Source: Chloroflexota bacterium (lineage in GTDB: Bacteria > Chloroflexota > Anaerolineae > UBA7937 > JACPPX01). From it: a stretch of DNA of 9,517 bases. Position 1 is the stretch's first letter; each line of letters begins with the position of its first letter. Shown here piece by piece: positions 5,060 to 9,517 of the stretch. A model generated the notes under the pieces. That model ran no database searches. It saw nothing but the letters and a program-made list of their open reading frames with translations, and was not told the DNA's origin. Position numbers and translations under genes: made by a program. The DNA lies in assembly GCA_016190785.1 (NCBI GenBank), contig JACPPX010000047.1, positions 1-9,517 on the forward strand, given 5' to 3'.

Positions 5060-6166
5060 ATGAAAATCGCTTTTGTCCATGATTGGCTAAACCAATACGG
5101 CGGAGCAGAGCAGGTCCTGGCCGCTCTGCACGAGATTTATCCCCTGGCCCCTATTTACACCTCCATATACCGGCCGGAGGCTATGCCCCAATCCTGGCAG
5201 GAGTGGGATATCCGTGCCACCTTTATGGACCGCCTGCCCGAAATCCACCGCCGCCACCAGCCCTATTTACCCTTATATCCCCTCGCTTTCTCCCGACTCG
5301 ACCTTTCCGACTATGACTTGGTTATCAGCAACAAGAGTGGATTCTGCCACGGGGTAAAAACTGGGCCGCGCACTTTGCACATCTGCTACTGCCTGACCCC
5401 AACCCGCTACATCTGGAATTATGCTGATTATGTGCGGGAGGAGCGGATCGGGAGGGTGGCCCGCGCCATGTTGCCGCTCTTTATCTCGCTGCTCAAGGGA
5501 TGGGACTATGCCGCCGCGCAGCGGGTGGGCGAGTTCCTGGCCATCTCCAAAACGGTGCAGCAGCGGATCAAGCGTTTCTACAATCGCGATTCAGTAATTA
5601 TCTATCCCCCGGTGGACGTGGAGCGATTTAGCCTAGATACCAATGAACCCGAGGATTACTTTTTGATCCTATCTCGCCTGGTGCCTTATAAACGCATAGA
5701 TTTGGCCATTGCGGCCTTCAATCGCACCAAAAGACCACTACTGGTCATCGGCGAGGGGCGGGATCGAGCAAGACTGGAGAAGATGGCGGGACCAACGGTG
5801 CAATTCCTGGGCAATCTCCCTAACGGCCAGGTAGCCCATTATTTAAGTCGGGCGCGGGCTTTGATTTTTCCCGGGGAGGAGGATTTTGGTCTGGCTCCAC
5901 TGGAGGCCCAGGCCGCAGGGCGGCCGGTAATTGCCTATGCCGGGGGTGGTGCTAGGGAGACGGTCATCGAGGGAGAAACAGGAGTGTTATTTACAGAGCC
6001 AAACCAACGATCGCTCATCGAGGCTTTGCAACGCTTTCAGGGCATGAGCTTCGACCCAGCCGCACTCCGCGCCAATGCCCAGCGGTTCAGCAAGCAAGTT
6101 TTCCAAAATCGACTACAATCCTTCGTGCAAGAAAAGTGGCAGGAGTGGCAGAGCAAGGGCGGCTGA
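5060..6166 (+). CDS. GT4 family glycosyltransferase (WbaZ-like)
   Basis: A 368-residue retaining GT-B glycosyltransferase, predicted to add a sugar to the lipid-linked repeat unit in the cytoplasm. The start at 5060 is chosen because MKIAFVHDWLNQYGGAEQVL is the classic family N-terminus; an upstream in-frame ATG at 5015 would add 15 atypical residues. The Gly-rich acceptor loop GGAEQV lies at 14-19, and the segment CYCLTPTRYIWNYADYV at 109-125 is typical of the mannosyltransferase-like WbaZ group. The linker carries IIYPPVDVERF (180-190). The donor domain has ILSRLVPYKRID (203-214), GEGRDRARLE (231-240) and the E-x7-E motif E274-E282 in EDFGLAPLEA, followed by GGGARETV (295-302). Mannose transfer is plausible but not provable here. 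It opens the downstream polysaccharide operon, and the next gene starts 31 bases after its stop. Confidence 0.93.
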   Translation: MKIAFVHDWLNQYGGAEQVLAALHEIYPLAPIYTSIYRPEAMPQSWQEWDIRATFMDRLPEIHRRHQPYLPLYPLAFSRLDLSDYDLVISNKSGFCHGVKTGPRTLHICYCLTPTRYIWNYADYVREERIGRVARAMLPLFISLLKGWDYAAAQRVGEFLAISKTVQQRIKRFYNRDSVIIYPPVDVERFSLDTNEPEDYFLILSRLVPYKRIDLAIAAFNRTKRPLLVIGEGRDRARLEKMAGPTVQFLGNLPNGQVAHYLSRARALIFPGEEDFGLAPLEAQAAGRPVIAYAGGGARETVIEGETGVLFTEPNQRSLIEALQRFQGMSFDPAALRANAQRFSKQVFQNRLQSFVQEKWQEWQSKGG

Positions 6167-6197
6167 GCCGCTTCGGGGATGACACAGGAAATAATTG

Positions 6198-6887
6198 ATG
6201 GATTTTCGTGAATTCTTGACTATTCTCTACCGCCGCTGGTGGATGGTGGTCTTTTTGCCGCTCATCACTCTAGGCTCGGCCTTGGTATTCAAAAATCCGA
6301 GCACCGAACTCTGGCAGGCTACCATGCGCCTGACGGTGGGCTTCGCCCCACCCTCCGGGGAACTCACCGCCGAGGACCTCTATAACCTAGCCCTGGCTTC
6401 GGAGTACCTAGCCGATGACTTCAGCGAGGTGGTGAAGAGCCAGGCCTTTGCCCAAGGTGTGAGCCAGAGAGTGGCCAGCCAGGGGATAACCATCGACCCC
6501 GGGGTCCTGCAGGGATATACCGTAGCCCAGAAACAGCACCGCATCCTCTCCATCGTCATTACCTGGCCCCAACCCGAAGAAATCGCCCCCATTGCTCAGG
6601 CGGCCCGAGATGCTCTGGAACAAGAAGGATCTAAATACTTCGCCCAATTGGGGGCTGGCGGCGCCCAGATTTATGTCATCGATGGCCCCGGTCTACCCGG
6701 CTGGGCTCCGGTTGCGGTGGGCCCCTCCCTGCGGGAGCAACTCGACCCCCTAATCCGCGCCGGACTGGGGCTCTTGGCCGGGATCGGTTTGGCCCTTCTC
6801 CTCCAATATTTCGACCACCGGCTCTATACCGCCCAAGAGGTGGAGGAACTAGGGCTGCGGGTAATAGGTTTTCTTCCCCCCCATTAG
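6198..6887 (+). CDS. Wzz/CapA-type polysaccharide co-polymerase subunit 1
   Basis: A 229-residue inner-membrane protein of the Wzz (chain-length determinant) family, made of a short cytoplasmic head (MDFREFLTILYRRWW), a first membrane segment near 14-32, an extracytoplasmic domain of about 150 residues and a second membrane segment near 185-203. It ends with TAQEVEELGLRVIGFLPPH, the juxtamembrane motif at which fused relatives continue into a tyrosine-kinase domain; here the protein stops. Such proteins regulate polymer length and export and activate a partner kinase, which is encoded three genes downstream. ATG 6198 is preferred over the adjacent TTG at 6195; AGGA at 6186-6189 gives a usable ribosome site. 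It is the most diverged of three tandem homologues: its central domain shares overall layout, but not the QLL.QFALQ segment, with the other two. Confidence 0.85.
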   Translation: MDFREFLTILYRRWWMVVFLPLITLGSALVFKNPSTELWQATMRLTVGFAPPSGELTAEDLYNLALASEYLADDFSEVVKSQAFAQGVSQRVASQGITIDPGVLQGYTVAQKQHRILSIVITWPQPEEIAPIAQAARDALEQEGSKYFAQLGAGGAQIYVIDGPGLPGWAPVAVGPSLREQLDPLIRAGLGLLAGIGLALLLQYFDHRLYTAQEVEELGLRVIGFLPPH

Positions 6888-6907
6888 AGGCGGTATCCAG
6901 GGGGTTG

Positions 6908-6916
6908 TGCTAGAAT
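6908..6916 (+). promoter_or_regulatory. Extended -10 element before the second Wzz gene
   Basis: TGCTAGAAT: a TGn extension and a five-of-six -10 match, ending 10 bases before the ATG at 6927. A start about 7 bases downstream would yield a leader of a few bases, and no Shine-Dalgarno sequence is visible. No -35 match is seen. Confidence 0.45.
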
Positions 6917-6926
6917 CGAAATAACT

Positions 6927-7580
6927 ATGGGGTTCAGAGATATTTTTCAAATATTGCGCCGTCGGGTGGGAGCCATCCTTTTTCTGGCCCTCTTGACCCC
7001 GCTGAGCGCCATGCTGTGGGGTAACGCCCAGCTCCCGGTCTACCGTTCCACTACTCTGCTGCAGGTCATCCCCGCCCGCCCGGATTACGGCCTGACCCTG
7101 GCCGCGGAGCAACTCCTCCGCCAATTCGCCCTGCAGATCGAGACCCCGGCTCGGGCGCAGGAGATCGTCGCTGAGGAAGAGCTGGATATTCCAGTTGAGG
7201 ATTTTTTGGCTATGGTCACCGCTGCGGCCCGCCCCGAGGAATTCCTTTTGGAAATAAGCGTTGACCACCCCGACTCTGGTGTCTCACAGCAGATAGCCAA
7301 TGCTCTGGCCCAGAACTTCGTGGAGGAGCACAATGCCCGCAGCCTGGAGCAGGACCGCCAGGTGCGGGTGGGGATCGAAATCCTGGAGCCGGCCGAGCCT
7401 GGGGAACTCCTCTGGCCGAAGATGTACATCCTCGGTCTCTCCGGAGTCTTCTTCGGGCTGGTCCTGGGGGCAATCATCGCTTTCGCTTTGGAATTTATTA
7501 GCGGGGGAGCCATAAACACCCCCCAAGAGGTAGAACGCTCCCTGGGAGTTTCGGTACTAGGAGGCATCCCCCGGAGTTAA
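6927..7580 (+). CDS. Wzz/CapA-type polysaccharide co-polymerase subunit 2
   Basis: A 217-residue Wzz-family membrane protein. It has a basic cytoplasmic head (MGFRDIFQILRRR), a first membrane segment near 14-32, the conserved PVYRSTTLLQV strand (37-47), a helical extracytoplasmic domain, and a second membrane segment near 167-190 preceded by LLWPK. It ends at TPQEVERSLGVSVLGGIPRS, again exactly where a kinase domain would begin in fused homologues. The central segment EQLLRQFALQIETPARAQ (61-78) aligns without gaps to NQLLNQFALQVKTTGIAQ in the next protein, and the PEEFLLEISVDHP region (103-115) to PEDFLIIIDADFP, so the two are clear paralogues. Its stop is 3 bases before the next start. Likely role: modulating the kinase at 8304-8981 and polymer length or export. 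An extended -10 just upstream suggests it can also be transcribed separately. Confidence 0.87.
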   Translation: MGFRDIFQILRRRVGAILFLALLTPLSAMLWGNAQLPVYRSTTLLQVIPARPDYGLTLAAEQLLRQFALQIETPARAQEIVAEEELDIPVEDFLAMVTAAARPEEFLLEISVDHPDSGVSQQIANALAQNFVEEHNARSLEQDRQVRVGIEILEPAEPGELLWPKMYILGLSGVFFGLVLGAIIAFALEFISGGAINTPQEVERSLGVSVLGGIPRS

Positions 7581-7583
7581 CCT

Positions 7584-8252
7584 ATGGAACTGGGTGATTA
7601 TTTTCAAGTGCTGCGCAAACACATCCGCATCATTCTCGCCACCTTTCTTCTAACCACCGCCCTGGCGGTACTTTTTTCCGAGACCCAGACCCCCATCTAC
7701 CGCGCCGAGGCCTCGCTCCAGGTCAAACCTGCAGTGTTTAACTACAATGTCATCCTCACCGCCAACCAACTCCTCAACCAGTTTGCCCTGCAAGTCAAAA
7801 CCACGGGGATTGCCCAGCAGGTCCTGGAGCAGGTCCCCCTGGAAATGACCCCCCGCCAACTCTTGAAACAGGTGACGGTGGACCCGGTGCCCGAGGACTT
7901 CCTCATAATCATCGATGCTGACTTCCCAAATGATGGAGAAATAGCCAAACAGGTAGCCAACTCCTTCGCCAATATCTTTGTGGATTACCACGCCCAGCGT
8001 TCCCTGAGCATTGACCCCCTGGAAAGGATCGAGATCAGCGTGCTGGTCCCCGCCGACCGCTACTGGTTACATTGGCCCAGCACCCGCACCCTGGCTCTGG
8101 CGGGGGGGTTGACTGGTCTCTTTTTGGGAATACTTCTGGCCTTCATCCGCGAATATCTGGAAGCGGACCTCCTGCGCAGCGTGCCCGATGTGGAGCGGCA
8201 ACTGGAGGTCCCCGCCCTGGGAGCCATCCCCACCGGCTCCTCGCGCCGTTAA
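7584..8252 (+). CDS. Wzz/CapA-type polysaccharide co-polymerase subunit 3
   Basis: A 222-residue Wzz-family membrane protein, paralogous to the preceding gene. It has a head MELGDYFQVLRKH, a first membrane segment near 15-31, TPIYRAEASLQV (36-47), the shared NQLLNQFALQ block (61-70), a second membrane segment near 168-187 introduced by WLHWPS, and the terminal motif VPDVERQLEVPALGAIPTG (200-218), then a short basic tail. GGAG at 7573-7576 is 7 bases before the ATG and overlaps the end of the upstream gene, so the two are tightly coupled. It is the module nearest the kinase gene and therefore the likeliest direct activator, by analogy with CapA-CapB and CpsC-CpsD pairs. The extracytoplasmic domain differs enough from its neighbour that the two could form mixed oligomers or serve different polymers. 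Confidence 0.87.
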   Translation: MELGDYFQVLRKHIRIILATFLLTTALAVLFSETQTPIYRAEASLQVKPAVFNYNVILTANQLLNQFALQVKTTGIAQQVLEQVPLEMTPRQLLKQVTVDPVPEDFLIIIDADFPNDGEIAKQVANSFANIFVDYHAQRSLSIDPLERIEISVLVPADRYWLHWPSTRTLALAGGLTGLFLGILLAFIREYLEADLLRSVPDVERQLEVPALGAIPTGSSRR

Positions 8253-8253
8253 A

Positions 8254-8283
8254 TTGCCAGGGATTTATATCGGATGCTATAAT
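8254..8283 (+). promoter_or_regulatory. Strong promoter candidate for the tyrosine-kinase gene
   Basis: TTGCCA (8254-8259, five of six of the -35 consensus), an 18-base spacer, then TATAAT (8278-8283, perfect) with a TGC extension at 8275-8277. It sits in the 51-base gap between the third Wzz gene and the kinase, and the start codon lies 20 bases beyond the -10. The kinase and thymidylyltransferase could thus be expressed independently of the upstream genes. Confidence 0.65.
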
Positions 8284-8303
8284 CAGAACTCGATGGGAGA
8301 AAA

Positions 8304-8981
8304 ATGGCCCAAGCAAAAGGCTTGATCACCATCACCGATACCCGCAGCCCGGTAAGCGAGGCCTACCGCACCCTGCGCACTAATCTGGAGTTCGCCAGTC
8401 TGGACCGCCCTTTGCGGACTATGCTGGTGACCTCTGCCGCCCCCGAGGAAGGGAAAAGCACGATCTTGGCCAACCTGGCCGTCACCCTGGCCCAGGCGGA
8501 GAAGAAAGTAATACTGGTGGATTGCGACCTTCGGCGGCCGGCCCAGCATGAAATCTTTGCAAAAGATAACTCCCGCGGGCTGACCAGCATGTTGGTGGAA
8601 GGAGCCAAGGCCAATAACCCGCCGATCTTGGAGACGGGGGTGAATGGCCTCTGGCTCCTCCCCTCCGGTCCCCTCCCCCCCAACCCCGCCGAACTACTCG
8701 GCTCGCGGCGCATGGAGGAGGCGATTGCTATGCTCAAGGAGCGAGCCGACCTCGTTCTTTTTGATGCCCCTCCGGTCATCGCCGTCACCGATGCCGCAGT
8801 CCTGGCCTCCAAATTGGATGGAGTGCTATTGGTGGTGAGTGCAGGAGTGACGAAGCGAGAACAGGCGCAGCGGGCCAAGTTGCTCCTGGACAAAGTCAAT
8901 GCCCGGCTCATCGGGGCGGTGCTCAACAATGTCAAGATGGAGCCCGGCCTATACCGCTATTATAGTGGTGGCACACCCTAG
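8304..8981 (+). CDS. CpsD/CapB-family bacterial tyrosine kinase (polysaccharide biosynthesis regulator)
   Basis: A 225-residue cytoplasmic P-loop protein of the BY-kinase family, which autophosphorylates on C-terminal tyrosines and cycles with Wzz-type membrane partners to control polysaccharide polymerisation and export. Visible motifs: the N-terminal SEAYRTLRTNLEF helix (18-30); Walker A SAAPEEGKS (44-52, K51); Walker A' VILVDCDLRRP (69-79, with the family RRP); GLTSMLVEG (92-100); LPSGPLPPNPAELL (119-132); Walker B LVLFDAPP (150-157, D154). The tail ends LYRYYSGGTP, with Tyr at 217, 219 and 220. That is a small tyrosine cluster, shorter than in Wzc-type kinases. It has no membrane domain, so it must rely on one or more of the three Wzz-type proteins encoded upstream. 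GGGAG at 8295-8299 precedes the ATG. Length and motif order match stand-alone CpsD/CapB. Confidence 0.93.
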   Translation: MAQAKGLITITDTRSPVSEAYRTLRTNLEFASLDRPLRTMLVTSAAPEEGKSTILANLAVTLAQAEKKVILVDCDLRRPAQHEIFAKDNSRGLTSMLVEGAKANNPPILETGVNGLWLLPSGPLPPNPAELLGSRRMEEAIAMLKERADLVLFDAPPVIAVTDAAVLASKLDGVLLVVSAGVTKREQAQRAKLLLDKVNARLIGAVLNNVKMEPGLYRYYSGGTP

Positions 8982-8990
8982 GCAAGCGAG

Positions 8991-9517
8991 ATGAAAGGTC
9001 TAGTTCTCTCCGGCGGTAAAGGCACCCGGCTTTACCCCATCACCTACACCAGTGCTAAGCAACTCGTCCCCGTGGCCAACCGCCCGGTGCTCTTCAGAGC
9101 CTTGGATGCTCTGGTGGAGGCCGGGATTAGGGATCTGGGAATTGTGGTGGGGGACACCGCGGAGGTAATAAGGGCCGCGGTGGGGGACGGCTCCGCCTGG
9201 GGGGCCAAGGTGACCTATATCCCCCAGGAGGCTCCCCTGGGGCTGGCCCACGCCGTGAAAATCTCCCGCCCCTTTTTGGGGGAGGAGCCCTTTGTTATGT
9301 TTTTGGGGGACAATGTCATCCAGGGTGGGATCTCCGGGCTGGTTAAGCAGTTTCAAGAGAATCACTGGAACTGCCAGATCGTTCTCAAAGGAGTAGAGCA
9401 ACCCCAACAATATGGAGTGGCTGAGTTGTATGATGGTCGAGTATCCCGTCTGATAGAGAAGCCACAGAATCCCCCTTCCAACCTGGCTCTGGTGGGGATC
9501 TATATGTTCGACCCCCA
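8991..9517 (+). CDS. Glucose-1-phosphate thymidylyltransferase, long form (3' end outside window)
   Basis: An open frame from ATG 8991 to the window edge, 175 complete codons. The enzyme couples glucose-1-phosphate with dTTP to give dTDP-glucose, the entry point to dTDP-rhamnose and other deoxysugars. The nucleotide-binding signature is MKGLVLSGGKGTRLYPIT (1-18), with Ser where many relatives have Ala. It is followed by KQLVPVANRPVL, GIVVGDTAEVI, EAPLGLAHAV, FLGDN (metal-binding Asp), LIEKPQNPPSNLALVGIYMF. The PVANRPVL, 'VGD' and LGDNVIQGGI patterns match the long (about 355-residue) subgroup, StrD-like, rather than short RmlA of about 290 residues. Total length cannot be checked because the gene is cut. 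It begins 9 bases after the kinase stop, in the same operon; no strong ribosome site is visible. It likely supplies the sugar donor for the locus. Confidence 0.92.
   Translation, partial: MKGLVLSGGKGTRLYPITYTSAKQLVPVANRPVLFRALDALVEAGIRDLGIVVGDTAEVIRAAVGDGSAWGAKVTYIPQEAPLGLAHAVKISRPFLGEEPFVMFLGDNVIQGGISGLVKQFQENHWNCQIVLKGVEQPQQYGVAELYDGRVSRLIEKPQNPPSNLALVGIYMFDP

Noticed and set aside
8363..8935. 190-codon minus-strand frame opposite the tyrosine kinase
   Set aside because: The plus strand encodes complete Walker A, A' and B motifs. The antisense product is Ser/Arg/Ala-rich with no recognisable fold.
9000..9410. 136-codon minus-strand frame near the right end
   Set aside because: It lies opposite the clear nucleotidyltransferase on the plus strand, which starts at 8991 and stays open to the window edge.
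1..9517. CRISPR array, tRNA, rRNA, riboswitch, insertion-sequence transposase or phage genes
   Set aside because: No regularly spaced repeats, no tRNA-like cloverleaf or rRNA core sequences, and no transposase or integrase motifs were seen on either strand.

Overview
The window looks like a piece of an exopolysaccharide or capsule biosynthesis locus from a GC-rich bacterium, most likely a member of the Chloroflexota. That assignment is an inference. It rests on the style of the glycosyltransferases, a short M29-type aminopeptidase, and a lipoprotein fragment with a Thr/Pro linker of the kind common in that phylum. No rRNA or other phylogenetic marker is present.

Layout. Positions 1-2808 (+) hold the tail of one GT4 glycosyltransferase, a complete GT4 glycosyltransferase, and a membrane polyprenyl-phosphate sugar-1-phosphate transferase that starts glycan assembly on the lipid carrier. 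Positions 2809-2922 are a hairpin-rich convergent spacer. Positions 2923-4924 are an opposite-strand block: an M29-like aminopeptidase, a RelE/ParE-type toxin with its Phd/YefM-type antitoxin, and a small, possibly decayed lipoprotein ORF. Positions 4925-5059 are a divergent intergenic region with -10-like elements on both strands and a GC-rich hairpin repeat. Positions 5060-9517 (+) return to polysaccharide genes: a third GT4 glycosyltransferase, three consecutive Wzz/CapA-type membrane proteins, a CpsD/CapB-type tyrosine kinase, and the start of a long-form glucose-1-phosphate thymidylyltransferase that runs off the end.

How the genes work together (inferred from families). The thymidylyltransferase supplies a dTDP-sugar. 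The priming transferase places the first sugar phosphate on undecaprenyl phosphate, and the GT4 enzymes extend the repeat unit. The Wzz-type proteins with the kinase control polymerisation, chain length or export. No flippase (Wzx), polymerase (Wzy), outer-membrane exporter or phosphatase is visible here, so the pathway is incomplete within the window.

Novelty. I see no clearly unprecedented system. The most interesting points are: three tandem separate Wzz modules feeding one stand-alone kinase; repeated -10-like elements placed 10-20 bases before start codons, suggesting internal promoters and short-leader or leaderless mRNAs; the opposite-strand block bounded by related GC-rich repeats; a near-consensus toxin-antitoxin promoter with an 11-base direct repeat; and the remnant lipoprotein.
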